DNA of 64,000 bases from Allobosea sp. LC85 (GTDB lineage: Bacteria > Pseudomonadota > Alphaproteobacteria > Rhizobiales > Beijerinckiaceae): the NCBI RefSeq assembly GCF_000735605.1, contig NZ_JPKG01000033.1, forward strand, positions 155,494 to 219,493, given 5' to 3'. This document shows, one piece after another, positions 1 through 8,506 of this stretch. The stretch's first letter is position 1, and each line of letters opens with the position of its first letter. The position numbers and the translations under genes are program-made. Under the pieces are notes generated by a model. The model saw only the letters and a list, made by a program, of their open reading frames with translations, made no database searches and was not told the DNA's origin.

Positions 1-643
1 GGACGGTCTCTCCGCCCTGTTCGAACTCCCAGGGCGCCATGGCGCCGCTCGAGAACCGGCCGCGCAGGCAGGCATGGTCCAGCAGGTCCTGCGGGTGCCG
101 GGGGCGGCCCCTGGCGTCGAGATAGGCCGGCGCAGCAGCCGTCGCGAACCGTTGCTGGCGCGGCCCGATCGGCACCGCGATCATGTCCTGCTCCAGCCGC
201 TCGCCATAGCGGATGCCGGCATCGCAGCCGGACGCGAGCACATCGACGAAGGCGTCATCCGCGATGATCTCCAAGCGGATCTCCGGATAGGCCGCAAGAA
301 AGCCGGGCACGATGCCGGGCAGCACCAGCCGGGCGACGCTGACCGGCACGTTCAGCCTCAGCGTCCCCGCTGGCCGCTCGCGGAACCCGTTCACGACGTC
401 AAGCGCGGCATCGACCTCGCGCAGCGCCGGCCCCAGCCGCTCCAGCAGCCTGGCGCCGGCTTCGGTCGGGGCGACGCTGCGGGTGGTCCGGTTCAGCAGC
501 CTGACGCCCAGGCGTGTCTCAAGTCGGCGCACCGCCTCGCTCAAGCTGGAGGCGCTGATCCCGCTGCTCCGCGCCCCCTCGCGAAAACCCTTGGCCCGGG
601 CGACAGCGACGAGCGCCTTGAGGTCTTCGAGGTCGATCTGCAT
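1..643 (-). CDS. LysR-family transcriptional regulator (3' end cut by window edge)
   Basis: The 214 visible codons give a typical LysR N-terminus: a winged helix-turn-helix over about residues 1-60 (LEDLKALVAVARAKGF, then ISASSLSEAVRRLETRLG and LLNRTTRSVAPTEAG), followed by the start of the periplasmic-binding-like effector domain. LysR proteins are about 300 aa, so about 85 residues lie outside the window. The ATG at 643 is divergent from an aldo-keto reductase that starts 95 bp away. Such divergent pairs usually mean the regulator controls its neighbour and itself from the shared intergenic region; that is inference here. The effector is unknown. Confidence 0.9.
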   Translation of the reverse strand, partial: MQIDLEDLKALVAVARAKGFREGARSSGISASSLSEAVRRLETRLGVRLLNRTTRSVAPTEAGARLLERLGPALREVDAALDVVNGFRERPAGTLRLNVPVSVARLVLPGIVPGFLAAYPEIRLEIIADDAFVDVLASGCDAGIRYGERLEQDMIAVPIGPRQQRFATAAAPAYLDARGRPRHPQDLLDHACLRGRFSSGAMAPWEFEQGGETV

Positions 644-738
644 TGTCTGGAATTCCGCACAGCCTGTTCCGATTGTGCGCTCTAATCCGGCAGTCATCCA
701 GTCGCTATCTCGTGCCGGTCAGCAACAGGAGAGCGACG

Positions 739-1638
739 ATGAGAGCGAGCACATCTGGCATCGACCAACCCATGACCTTCCGCCTCGGGGATCGCGAGGT
801 GAAACGGCTCGGATACGGCGCCATGCAGCTGGCCGGCCCCGGTGTCTTCGGCCCACCAAAGGACCGGGACGCAGCGATCAGGGTGCTGCGCGAAGCGATT
901 GCCCATGGGGTCGACCATATCGACACCAGCGATTTCTACGGGCCGCATGTCACCAACCAGCTGATCCGCGAGGCGCTGTCGCCCTATCCCGAGGATCTCG
1001 TCATCGTCACCAAGATCGGCGCCCGGCGCGGCGCCGACGGATCCTGGCTTCGCGCCGCCGCGCCGGACGAATTGCGGCAGGCCGTACACGACAATGTGCG
1101 CAATCTCGGACTCGACGCGCTTGAAATCGTCAACCTGCGGCTCTGGGGCGATGGTCATGGCCCGGCCGAAGGCAGTCTCGCGGCCGAGTTGACGGTGCTT
1201 GCCGAACTCCAGCAGCAGGGCCTCGTCCGCCATATCGGCCTCAGCAATGTCACGGCCGGCCAAGTCGCGGAGGGACGCGGCATCTGCGAGATCGTCTGCG
1301 TCCAGAACCACTATAATATCGTCCACCGCGCTGACGACGCGCTCATCGACGAACTGGCGGCCAGGGGCACGGCCTATGTGCCCTTCTTCCCGCTCGGAGG
1401 GTTTTCGCCCCTGCAATCCGCGGGGCTGACCGAGGTCGCGGCCAAGGTCGGCGCAACGCCGATGCAGGTCGCGCTCGCCTGGCTGCTGCAGCGCGCACCG
1501 AACATTCTGCTGATCCCGGGCACCGCGTCGGTCGCCCATCTCCGCGAGAACCTCGCCGCGGGGGCGCTGGAGCTGAGTGGCGAGGCGATCGCGGCGTTGA
1601 ACGCGATCACTGCTGGATCCGCCTCAGTCCGGGCCTGA
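739..1638 (+). CDS. Aldo/keto reductase family oxidoreductase
   Basis: A 299-aa NAD(P)H-dependent aldo/keto reductase TIM barrel, presumably cytosolic. Visible family segments are GYGAMQLAGPG near the N-terminus, HIDTSDFYGP (Asp and Tyr of the catalytic tetrad), VIVTKIGA (catalytic Lys) and IGLSNV, with QNHYNIVHR further on. The usual catalytic His (IHW in most members) aligns with RLW, as in a divergent AKR branch. The ATG at 739 is chosen because AGGAGAG lies just upstream; an in-frame ATG at 643 would run through the LysR promoter region. The substrate cannot be deduced. The divergent LysR gene is its likely regulator. Confidence 0.88.
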   Translation: MRASTSGIDQPMTFRLGDREVKRLGYGAMQLAGPGVFGPPKDRDAAIRVLREAIAHGVDHIDTSDFYGPHVTNQLIREALSPYPEDLVIVTKIGARRGADGSWLRAAAPDELRQAVHDNVRNLGLDALEIVNLRLWGDGHGPAEGSLAAELTVLAELQQQGLVRHIGLSNVTAGQVAEGRGICEIVCVQNHYNIVHRADDALIDELAARGTAYVPFFPLGGFSPLQSAGLTEVAAKVGATPMQVALAWLLQRAPNILLIPGTASVAHLRENLAAGALELSGEAIAALNAITAGSASVRA

Positions 1639-1779
1639 CGGTGGCGCGGGGAGGCCGGCTGCTACCGGGTGGGGACAGGAGGCGGCAACGCTCTCCCGGC
1701 CCCCGGCGCGCCGTCTGCAAGAATGCCCTGGAACAGGTTCGCTTGCAGGAGGGTTGTTGCGGCAACCAGGGAGGTTCCA

Positions 1780-2010
1780 ATGGCCAAACAACCCGAAGCC
1801 CTTGCCACATTCGCCGCAGCGGCCCGGAAAGGCGGGAAGAAGCCCGACGATATCGGTCTCACCGCGACGCCCGAGACGGCACCTCTTCCCGGCGATTCCG
1901 AGGAGGAGGCCAAGGCCGCCACGAAGGTGCTGCGCGAGGGTGTGCTCAAGAAGGATGAGGGCGCAGACGAGGCGATCGACAAACTGCCCGATCGCACGCG
2001 GGATCTGTGA
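1780..2010 (+). CDS. Small charged hypothetical protein (76 aa)
   Basis: A 76-aa Lys/Glu/Asp-rich soluble protein with no signal peptide or membrane segment. The ATG at 1780 follows an AGGGAGG ribosome-binding site, which rules out the upstream in-frame ATG at 1669. Composition (KKPDDIGLTATPE, then EEEAKAATKVLREGVLKKDEG) suggests a short amphipathic helix in a largely disordered chain. It follows the aldo-keto reductase by 141 bp and could be separately transcribed. I do not recognise a family, and no function is proposed. Confidence 0.6.
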   Translation: MAKQPEALATFAAAARKGGKKPDDIGLTATPETAPLPGDSEEEAKAATKVLREGVLKKDEGADEAIDKLPDRTRDL

Positions 2011-2102
2011 GCCGAGGGCGAGCAGGACGATCTGGCAGTACCAGCGTTTGAGCGTCAGGCCGGACCGGTCCTCGCCTCCGCTCCCTGAATGCTCGGATCG
2101 TC

Positions 2103-2294
2103 ATGCTTCTTGCCAAGCTCCCGAACGACCTGTCCATCTGGCGTCAACTGTCCGTGCACTATCAGTGCGACGTCTTCTGCGGCCTGTTCATGCGGGAGAA
2201 TAACGAAGGGACGGAGTTCAAGCCCCACGTCCTATTGATGCTGGGTGACCGTGGGCTGAGGCTGGGATTGGATGTCTACGACTGCGCGGACTGA
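2103..2294 (+). pseudogene. Probable C-terminal remnant of a DUF4279-like gene
   Basis: A 63-codon open frame whose translation (SIWRQLSVHYQCDVFCGLF, then LLMLGDRGLRLGLDVYDC) resembles the last half of DUF4279 proteins, which end in a 'RGI-LGLDIY' type motif. Family members are roughly twice this length. The frame immediately upstream is closed by a TGA, and no ribosome-binding site precedes the ATG at 2103. The simplest reading is a 5'-truncated relic. The family assignment is from memory of the motif and is only moderately sure. Alternatively it is a short expressed orphan. Confidence 0.4.
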
Positions 2295-2331
2295 CCAGGG
2301 TCCTCGGTGGGAGACGGACGCGGGAAACCCC

Positions 2332-2769
2332 ATGAAAATCCAACTGTGCGAGGTGACGAATGAAACGGTACGCGCAGTGTGCGCATTGGAGGTTCGCGAC
2401 GATCAGAAGGGCTACGTTGCAGCGAATGCGCTCTCCATCGCCCAAGCGCATTTCGAGCCAACGGCCGTGTTCCGCGCCATCCACCTCGGCGAGCATCCCA
2501 TTGGGTTCGTTCAGTGGCGAAGCGCGGAGACACCGGGCACGGCGACCCTTTGGCGCTTCATGATCGACAGGGCACATCAGGGGGCCAGGCACGGTCGGGC
2601 AGCCCTGGATCTCGCCTTGCAGCACATGAAGTCCAGCGGCTTCGAGACGGTTGAAACGAGCGTTGTGCTGGGTCCGTCGAGCCCCCTTGAGTTCTACCTG
2701 GCACAAGGCTTCGTCGAACTCGGCCGGACGACGCCCGGCGGTGAGTGGTTGTTGAGCAGACCCCTCTAA
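2332..2769 (+). CDS. GNAT family N-acetyltransferase (BltD/PaiA-like)
   Basis: A 145-aa single-domain GNAT protein, predicted to move an acetyl group from acetyl-CoA to an amine. Typical order: N-terminal strand MKIQLCEVT, central beta4 region GEHPIGFVQW, a pyrophosphate-loop-like stretch RAHQGARHGRAALDLAL (degenerate Q/R-x-x-G-x-G/A) and a C-terminal EFYLAQGFVELG. The pattern is closest to diamine/spermidine acetyltransferases of the BltD type, but substrate is not provable from sequence. The ATG at 2332 is preferred over 2272 because the 20 extra residues do not resemble the family. It converges on the RND operon, with a palindromic repeat between them. Confidence 0.8.
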   Translation: MKIQLCEVTNETVRAVCALEVRDDQKGYVAANALSIAQAHFEPTAVFRAIHLGEHPIGFVQWRSAETPGTATLWRFMIDRAHQGARHGRAALDLALQHMKSSGFETVETSVVLGPSSPLEFYLAQGFVELGRTTPGGEWLLSRPL

Positions 2770-2782
2770 AACTATTAGAGTC

Positions 2783-2830
2783 GATCACGTTTTCTGCGTT
2801 TGGACGATGTCGTCCAAACGCAGCGTGATC
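2783..2830. repeat. Dispersed palindromic repeat, family A (copy 1)
   Basis: A 48-bp imperfect palindrome: arms GATCACG...CTGCGTTTGGACGA and TCGTCCAAACGCAG...CGTGATC. Copies also occur at 12902-12948 and 29211-29259. It lies exactly between the convergent GNAT (stop 2769) and RND permease (stop 2841) genes, so the hairpin could end or stabilise both transcripts. The flank AGAGTC next to the left arm is also conserved in the other two copies. Confidence 0.9.
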
Positions 2831-2840
2831 TAATGCCGAC

Positions 2841-5800
2841 TCAGTGCGGGGCAGGGGCCGGCTTGCCGGCTAGCGCTTCCTCCTGCGGCTTGCCCTTGCT
2901 GCGTTCGCGCATCCACTGGAACACGACATAGAGCATCGGGATCAGGAAGATGCCGAAGATCGAAGCGAAGAGCATGCCGCCGAAGACCGGCGTTCCGACG
3001 GCGCGCCGGCTGAGCGCGCCTGCTCCGGTGGCGATCACCAGCGGCAGCAGGCCGAGGATGAAGGCGAAGCTCGTCATCATCACCGGGCGGAAGCGCAGCC
3101 TGGCGCCGGAAATCGCGGATTCGACGATCGTTTCGCCCTTGGCACGCTGCTCCAGCGCGAATTCGACGATCAGGATGCCGTTCTTCGCCGCGAGCGCGAT
3201 CAGCACCACGAGGCCGATCTGGGCGTAGACGCCGAGGCTGACGCCGGTGAGCGCAATCGAGGCGATGGCGCCGAGGATCGCGACCGTGACCGAGAGCAGC
3301 ACCGCGATCGGTACGTTCCAGCTCTCATAGAGCGCGACGAGGAAGAGATAGGCGAAGAGCACGGCGAGCGCGAGCACGATCGTGGTGCCGCCGCTTGCCG
3401 CCTTCTCCTGCAGGGCCGTGCCGGTCCATTCGAAGCCGTAGCCCGCCGGCAGGGTCGTTGCGGAGATCCGTTCCATGGCCTGGAGCGCCTGGCCCGAGCT
3501 GACGCCCGGCCGCGGCGAGCCGTTGATGATCACGCTCCTGTAGCCGTTATAGCGCGTCAGGGCCTGTGGCCCGGTGACGAGGCGCACCTGCGAGAGCGCA
3601 TTGAGCGGCACCATCGTGCCGGCATTGTTGCGGACATAGATCTTGCCGATATCGGTCACGGACCGCCGGAAGGGCGTCTCGGCCTGGACATTGACCTGCC
3701 AGGTTCGGCCGAAGACGTTGAAGTCGTTGACATAGTAGCCGCCGAGCGTCGCCTGCAAGGCGCTGAAGACGTCTGAGATCTTGACGCCGAGCACCTGCGC
3801 CTTGTCGCGGTCGATATCGAGATAGATCTGCGGGGTGTCGGCGGCGAAGGTGCTGAAGACCCCGGCGAGCTCGGGCTGCTGGTTGGCGGCGATCAAGAGC
3901 CCGCGCATCGTCGCGGCGATATCGGTGGGCGACTGGCCCTGCAGGGCTTCCAGCACATATTGGAAACCGCCGGTGCTGCCGAGGCCCACGATCGGCGGCA
4001 GGTTGAAGGGAAAGACCGTCGCCTGCTGCACGGCGGCAAGCTGCGGCCGCAGCGCCCCGATGATGGCGCTGGCGCCCTGCGCCGGGTCCTTGCGCTCCTC
4101 GAAGGGCTTCAGGCGGACGACGAAGAAGGCCTGGTTGGACGAGGCGAGGCCGTCGATGAAGTTGAAGCCGACGACGGAGAGCACGCCTTCGACGCCGGCG
4201 ATCGGCCGGACGATGGCCTCGACCTGCTCGACCACGGCCGCGGTGCGGTTCACCGAGGCGCCTTCGGGCAGCCGCATCGCGATGAAGAAGGCGCCCTGGT
4301 CCTCCTCCGGCAGGAAGCTCTGTGGCGTTGTCACGAAGAGCCCGCCCGTCGCGGCAATGATGCCGACGAGCACCGCCACGACGACGACGGCGATCCTGAC
4401 CAGGCGCCTGACGATCGCGGCATAGCCGTCGCGGACCTTGTCGATGCCGTTCATCACGTAGCGCATCGGCCCGCCGCTGCCATGACTGCGCTTGATCAGG
4501 ATCGAGCAGAGCGCCGGGCTCAGCGTCAGGGCATTGACCGCCGAGATCAGCATGGCGGCCGAGACGGCGACCGCGAATTGCCGGAAGAGCTGGCCGCTGA
4601 TGCCGGGAATGAAGGCGACCGGCACGAAGACGGCGAGCAGGACGAAGGTGATCGCGATGATCGGCCCGGTGATCTCGCCCATCGCCTTCTTGGTCGCGTC
4701 CGCGATCGAAAGCTCCGGCTCCTCCTCGACGACGCGCTCGACATTCTCGATCACCACGATGGCGTCGTCGACGACGATGCCGATCGCGAGCACGAGCGCG
4801 AGCAGGGAGACGGTGTTGGCGGTGAAGCCGATCACCAGCATCACGGCGAAGGTGCCGATGATCGAGACCGGCACCGCGATCAGCGGAATGATGGTGGTGC
4901 GCAGCTTGCCGAGGAAGAGGAAGACGACGAGGCCGACCAGCACGAAGGCTTCGAGCAGGGTGCGGATGACCTCGTCGATCGTGGCGCTGACGAAGACCGT
5001 GGTGTCGAAGAAGATGCCGTAGGCGAGATCCTCCGGGAAGCGCTTGGAGAGCTCCTCCATCGTCGCCCGCACCTTCTTGGCGACCTCGATCGCGTTGGCG
5101 CCGGGCGACTGGTAGATGCCCATGGCGGCGCCGGGCGCGCCGTTGAAGCGGCTGTAGCGATCCGAGGTGCGGGCGCCGATCTCGACGCGCGCCACATCCT
5201 TGACGCGCACGACCGAGCCGCCCGGATTGGTGCGGAGCACGATATTGGCGAACTCCTCCGGCTTGGTCAGCCGGCCCTGCGTCTTGACGGTGAGCTGGTA
5301 TTGCTGGTCGCTGCTGACCGGCGCGGCGCCGATGCGGCCCAGCGCGGCCTGCACGTTCTGGCCCTGGACGGCGCTGATCACGTCGCTGGGCGTCAGGTTG
5401 AGCGCGGTCAGCCGGTTCGGGTCGAGCCAGACCCTGAGCGAGTAATCGAGCGGGCCGAACAGGCTGACCTGGCCGACGCCGTTGATGCGGGCGAGCGCAT
5501 CGACCAGGTTGATCGTCGCGTAATTGCTCAGATAGAGCGAGTCGAACGAGTGCTTGGGCGAGTGGATCTCGACCACCTGCAGCAACGCGGCGGATTTCTT
5601 GCGGACGGTCAGGCCCTGGCGCGTGACCTCGGTCGGCAGCTGCGGCTGGGCGAGCGACGAGCGGTTCTGGACATTGACGGTGTTGATGTCCGGGTCGGTG
5701 CCGAGCGCGAAGGTGACGTTGAGCGTGTAGCTGCCGTCGGCGCCGCTGGTCGACTGGTAGTAGAGCGCGTTGTCGACGCCGTTGATCTGTTGCTCGATCG

Positions 5801-5993
5801 GCTGGGCGACCGTGGTCTCGACCACCTCGGCATCGGCGCCGGGATAGCTCGCCGTCAGGGTCACCTGCGGCGGCACGATGTCGGGGAACTGCGCGACCGG
5901 GATCGTGAAGATGGCGATGATGCCCGCCAGCGTGATGACGATCGAGATGACGAAGGCAAGGCGCGGCCGGTCGACGAAGACGGATGAGATCAC
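2841..5993 (-). CDS. RND efflux transporter permease, HAE1 family (AcrB/MexB-like)
   Basis: A 1050-aa inner-membrane proton-driven drug exporter subunit of full family length. It starts MISSVFVDRPRLAFVISI (TM1). TM4 carries the proton-relay aspartates in IGIVVDDAIVVIENVERV, and TM10 carries the conserved Lys in AAKNGILIVEFA, matching the Asp407/Asp408/Lys940 relay of AcrB. Two large periplasmic loops (pore and docking domains) separate the two six-helix halves. It follows the adaptor gene by three bases, so the two are co-transcribed. Substrates of HAE1 pumps are hydrophobic or amphiphilic drugs, and specificity here is unknown. No TolC-type outer-membrane factor lies nearby, so the pump probably recruits one encoded elsewhere. 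Confidence 0.96.
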   Translation of the reverse strand: MISSVFVDRPRLAFVISIVITLAGIIAIFTIPVAQFPDIVPPQVTLTASYPGADAEVVETTVAQPIEQQINGVDNALYYQSTSGADGSYTLNVTFALGTDPDINTVNVQNRSSLAQPQLPTEVTRQGLTVRKKSAALLQVVEIHSPKHSFDSLYLSNYATINLVDALARINGVGQVSLFGPLDYSLRVWLDPNRLTALNLTPSDVISAVQGQNVQAALGRIGAAPVSSDQQYQLTVKTQGRLTKPEEFANIVLRTNPGGSVVRVKDVARVEIGARTSDRYSRFNGAPGAAMGIYQSPGANAIEVAKKVRATMEELSKRFPEDLAYGIFFDTTVFVSATIDEVIRTLLEAFVLVGLVVFLFLGKLRTTIIPLIAVPVSIIGTFAVMLVIGFTANTVSLLALVLAIGIVVDDAIVVIENVERVVEEEPELSIADATKKAMGEITGPIIAITFVLLAVFVPVAFIPGISGQLFRQFAVAVSAAMLISAVNALTLSPALCSILIKRSHGSGGPMRYVMNGIDKVRDGYAAIVRRLVRIAVVVVAVLVGIIAATGGLFVTTPQSFLPEEDQGAFFIAMRLPEGASVNRTAAVVEQVEAIVRPIAGVEGVLSVVGFNFIDGLASSNQAFFVVRLKPFEERKDPAQGASAIIGALRPQLAAVQQATVFPFNLPPIVGLGSTGGFQYVLEALQGQSPTDIAATMRGLLIAANQQPELAGVFSTFAADTPQIYLDIDRDKAQVLGVKISDVFSALQATLGGYYVNDFNVFGRTWQVNVQAETPFRRSVTDIGKIYVRNNAGTMVPLNALSQVRLVTGPQALTRYNGYRSVIINGSPRPGVSSGQALQAMERISATTLPAGYGFEWTGTALQEKAASGGTTIVLALAVLFAYLFLVALYESWNVPIAVLLSVTVAILGAIASIALTGVSLGVYAQIGLVVLIALAAKNGILIVEFALEQRAKGETIVESAISGARLRFRPVMMTSFAFILGLLPLVIATGAGALSRRAVGTPVFGGMLFASIFGIFLIPMLYVVFQWMRERSKGKPQEEALAGKPAPAPH

Positions 5994-5996
5994 GTC

Positions 5997-7142
5997 CTAG
6001 CTCCCGCTTGCCGGAGCAACGGGCGTGGCGCTCACCGTCAGGCCGGGGCGCACCTTGACCAGGCCGTCGACGATGACATTTTCGCCCTCGGTGAGCCCGG
6101 ATTCGACGACGATATCGGCATCCTGCTGCGCGCCCAGCTTGATGCGGCGCTGCTGGGCCTTGTTGTCCTTGTCGACGACCATGACGTAGCTGCCGGCCTG
6201 GTCGACCTGGATGGCCGCCTGCGGCACGACGAGCCGCGCCTGCTCGTGCCGTTCGCGAATCTCGACCGAGACGAACTCGCCATCGATCAACTGGCGATCG
6301 GGGTTCGGGAGCGAGGCTCGCATCGTCACGGTGTCGGTCTGCTGGTCGACCTGCGGGTCGGTGTAGTTCCAGACGCCGGGATGGGGGTATTCCTTGCCCG
6401 AGGACATGCGCACGGTGATCGCGATCTTGCCCTGGCCGCCGTCCTCCCGCCGGCGCGCCTCGCGCAGCTCCTCGAGCTGGCGCACGCTGACCTGGAACAG
6501 GACATACATCGGGTCCTGGCTGACGATGGTTGCGAGTGCATTGCTGCTGGGGCCGACGAGATTGCCCTGCGTATAGGCGGTGCGGCCGATGCGGCCCGCG
6601 ATCGGGGCGATGATGTCGGTGTAGCCGAGGTTTTCCTTGGCCTGGGTCAACGCCGCCTGGTTCTGCAGCACCGCGGCATGGGCGATGTCGAGGCTGGCGC
6701 GGTTGGCGTCGAGGGTCGCCTGCGAGACGGCTTGCGTCTTCACCAGGTCCTGCGAGCGGGCATAGGTCAGCTGCGCATTGAGCTCCTGGGCCTTGGCGGC
6801 GGCGAGATTGGCCTGCGCCTGGTCGAGCTGCGCCTGATATTGCACCTTTTCGATCTGGTAGAGGACGTCGCCGGCCTTGACGTCCTGCCCCTCAGTGAAC
6901 TGGATTTTCTGAAGGAAGCCCTGCACGCGCGCCATCAGGGCCACGCTTTCGGGCGCCTTGATGCGGCCGACGAAGGAATAGGCCCAGCTCACCCCCTTCT
7001 TGGCGGCCGGCATCACACCGACGGCAGGCGCAGGCGGAGCGGCCGGCGGTTTCGCGGCCTCCCGCTCATTGCAGGCGCCAAGCGCCAGCACCATGACCGC
7101 GATCGAAACCAGCAACCGGAAACGCATCCGCATGCCCCGCAT
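5997..7142 (-). CDS. RND efflux periplasmic adaptor subunit (lipoprotein, AcrA/MexA-like)
   Basis: A 381-aa membrane fusion protein linking the RND permease to an outer-membrane channel. The N-terminus has a lipobox (VMVLALGAC), so it is probably lipid-anchored in the inner membrane. It is followed by a lipoyl/barrel-sandwich half (VQGFLQKIQFTEGQDVKAGDVLYQIEK), an alpha-helical hairpin (QLDQAQANLAAAKAQ, then ASLDIAHAAVLQNQAAL) and a beta-barrel. It is the first gene of the adaptor-permease operon. Starts at 7142 (ATG) or 7130 are both possible; neither has a strong ribosome-binding site. An 18-bp palindrome lies about 18 bp upstream. Confidence 0.94.
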   Translation of the reverse strand: MRGMRMRFRLLVSIAVMVLALGACNEREAAKPPAAPPAPAVGVMPAAKKGVSWAYSFVGRIKAPESVALMARVQGFLQKIQFTEGQDVKAGDVLYQIEKVQYQAQLDQAQANLAAAKAQELNAQLTYARSQDLVKTQAVSQATLDANRASLDIAHAAVLQNQAALTQAKENLGYTDIIAPIAGRIGRTAYTQGNLVGPSSNALATIVSQDPMYVLFQVSVRQLEELREARRREDGGQGKIAITVRMSSGKEYPHPGVWNYTDPQVDQQTDTVTMRASLPNPDRQLIDGEFVSVEIRERHEQARLVVPQAAIQVDQAGSYVMVVDKDNKAQQRRIKLGAQQDADIVVESGLTEGENVIVDGLVKVRPGLTVSATPVAPASGS

Positions 7143-7159
7143 GATCGATCCCAGGGACT

Positions 7160-7177
7160 AAATCCTCGCAGGGATTT
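7160..7177. promoter_or_regulatory. Palindrome upstream of the RND operon (possible operator)
   Basis: AAATCC-TCGCAG-GGATTT, a perfect 6-bp inverted repeat with a 6-bp spacer, centred about 27 bp upstream of the adaptor start. RND operons are commonly repressed by TetR- or MarR-type proteins binding such dyads near the promoter. No such regulator is encoded next to this operon, so the binding protein is unknown. Confidence 0.35.
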
Positions 7178-7283
7178 AACCCGAAACCCATCGTGGCAAA
7201 CTTCCGGGTGCTTGCACAGAGGCTTGCGGATGCCGAAGCGGTGGGGGCGGGTTCGGTGAGGCTGCCGGCGTTTCCGTGACGGA

Positions 7284-7547
7284 TCAGAGCGGCCCGACCA
7301 CGTCCGGATTCATGGCGACGAAGAGCTCGGCCTGGCGCTCGAACAGCATCCATGCCGGATCATTCTCCGACCGTCCAGCGTGGCAGTGCATGACCGTGAA
7401 GATCGCAACCGTCCCGGCTGCCTGGTCGGGGTCTATCCGCGCGGCCCGGCACATCGCCCTGGCAATTCTCTGGATGCGCGGATCATCCGGTCGACCCGCC
7501 GCGGTCTCCGGTGCGGCGACCGGCTCGGCTTCATCGATCAGAGACAT
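7284..7547 (-). CDS. Small hypothetical protein (87 aa)
   Basis: An 87-aa soluble protein beginning MSLIDEAEPVAAPE. The ATG at 7547 follows a clear GGAGG, so the longer in-frame start at 7667 is rejected. The middle RIQRIARAMCRAARIDPDQ looks like a helical segment with two Cys/His-containing stretches (VMHCHAG). The end, AWMLFERQAELFVAMNPDVV, is amphipathic. It is divergent-neighbour to the RND operon and unlinked to it by strand or spacing. I do not recognise the family; similar short proteins of unknown function occur in Hyphomicrobiales. Confidence 0.6.
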   Translation of the reverse strand: MSLIDEAEPVAAPETAAGRPDDPRIQRIARAMCRAARIDPDQAAGTVAIFTVMHCHAGRSENDPAWMLFERQAELFVAMNPDVVGPL

Positions 7548-8220
7548 GGCGGACCTCCCGTCCTGGCGTAAACCGACCCCAGCCCATGCGACAGGATCAA
7601 ACGATTGGCCCGGCCAGCGGTTCCCGCGGCAAAGGCGCGCGCCTTCGTCGCTCGGCAGCCATCGCAAACCGGGCAGTAGCGCAGGCCCCCCGAGCCTGAA
7701 TGCATCCGCATGCAGCGCGTCAGCCGCTGGGGTGACGGTTCTTGATACCCGCGGCGAGCAGAACCGAGCGCCGTGACGTCGCTATCCTGCCCTCGCGCGT
7801 CTCGCCCGAGAGGCATGCCCGGAACCGGCGGTCTCCCGTGGCCGTTTCATTTTCGACGGGCCGCGCATCCCCACTGATCGTCAGCTCGTCCCAAGGAGCG
7901 TCTGATCGCTGGCAAGGATCGCCTGATCGCTGGCAAGGATCGTCTGATCGCTGGAATGTGAGGCCTGAAGCAGTCCGATGACCTGTGTCGGCGCGGAAAA
8001 GCCATAGACGCATTTGGCCGATGGGGTCAGCTTCATGGTGGGCTCCAGCGTCTTCCGGCTTCAATCGAGGAGCGGTGATTTCGTTCCGAAGAAGGCGATC
8101 GCCTGGGCCGATGGGCCAATCGGGAACCAACGCGCCGATCGGCGGTTCAGACTGTGCTTGGGCGTCGCTCGGCGCGGCTTTGTGCCGTGGGACGCGACCG
8201 GGCTATTGGGGGAGGACATC
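7548..8220. other. 673-bp intergenic region without a convincing gene
   Basis: Open frames here have poor composition and no ribosome-binding sites. The only structure I see is the tandem repeat at 7900-7954. The last bases (GGGGGAGG) are the ribosome-binding site of the GlsB/YeaQ-like gene. Confidence 0.5.
7900..7954. repeat. Tandem 21-bp direct repeat, about 2.6 copies
   Basis: The unit is G(T/C)CTGATCGCTGGCAAGGATC, at 7900-7920 and 7921-7941, with a 13-bp partial third copy at 7942-7954. Only one base differs between the two full units. It lies in a gene-free stretch, 267 bp before the GlsB/YeaQ-like gene. It could be a slippage product or a multi-site protein-binding region. Confidence 0.85.
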
Positions 8221-8481
8221 GTGAGCATTGTGTGGACCATCGTCATCGGCTTTCTCGCCGGAGTAATCGCCAAGTTCCTGACCCCTGGGTCCAACGAGCC
8301 TGCGGGCTTTGTCCTGACGACCATTCTCGGAATCGTCGGCGCCTTCGTTGCGACCTATCTCGGCCAGGCCCTCAACTGGTACGGCCCCGGGGAAGGGGCG
8401 GGCCTGATCGGGGCGGTCATTGGCGCCGTCATCGTCCTGATGGTTTGGGCCTTTTTCTCGAACCGCCAACGCAGCGTGTAA
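8221..8481 (+). CDS. GlsB/YeaQ/YmgE family stress-response membrane protein
   Basis: An 86-aa inner-membrane protein with three hydrophobic segments: VWTIVIGFLAGVIAKFL, GFVLTTILGIVGAFVATYLG and AGLIGAVIGAVIVLMVWAFF. The glycine-rich pattern with a short PGS-N-PAG turn is characteristic of the YeaQ/YmgE ('transglycosylase-associated') family, small proteins often induced by stress. The exact role is not established. Start is GTG at 8221 with GGGGGAGG upstream. The next gene, a YidB-like protein, follows 25 bp later with its own AAGGAG, so the two are probably one operon. Confidence 0.85.
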   Translation: MSIVWTIVIGFLAGVIAKFLTPGSNEPAGFVLTTILGIVGAFVATYLGQALNWYGPGEGAGLIGAVIGAVIVLMVWAFFSNRQRSV

Positions 8482-8506
8482 CACCCAAGCGCAAGGAGCG
8501 AACCTC

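Noticed and set aside
3960..5987. A 675-codon plus-strand frame opposite the RND permease
   Set aside because: Extremely Asp/Arg/Glu-rich, a typical reverse complement of a membrane protein; no ribosome-binding site.
8014..8220. Longer N-terminal extension for the GlsB/YeaQ-like protein
   Set aside because: Family members start near the GTG at 8221, which has a strong ribosome-binding site; the extension is not conserved in pattern.
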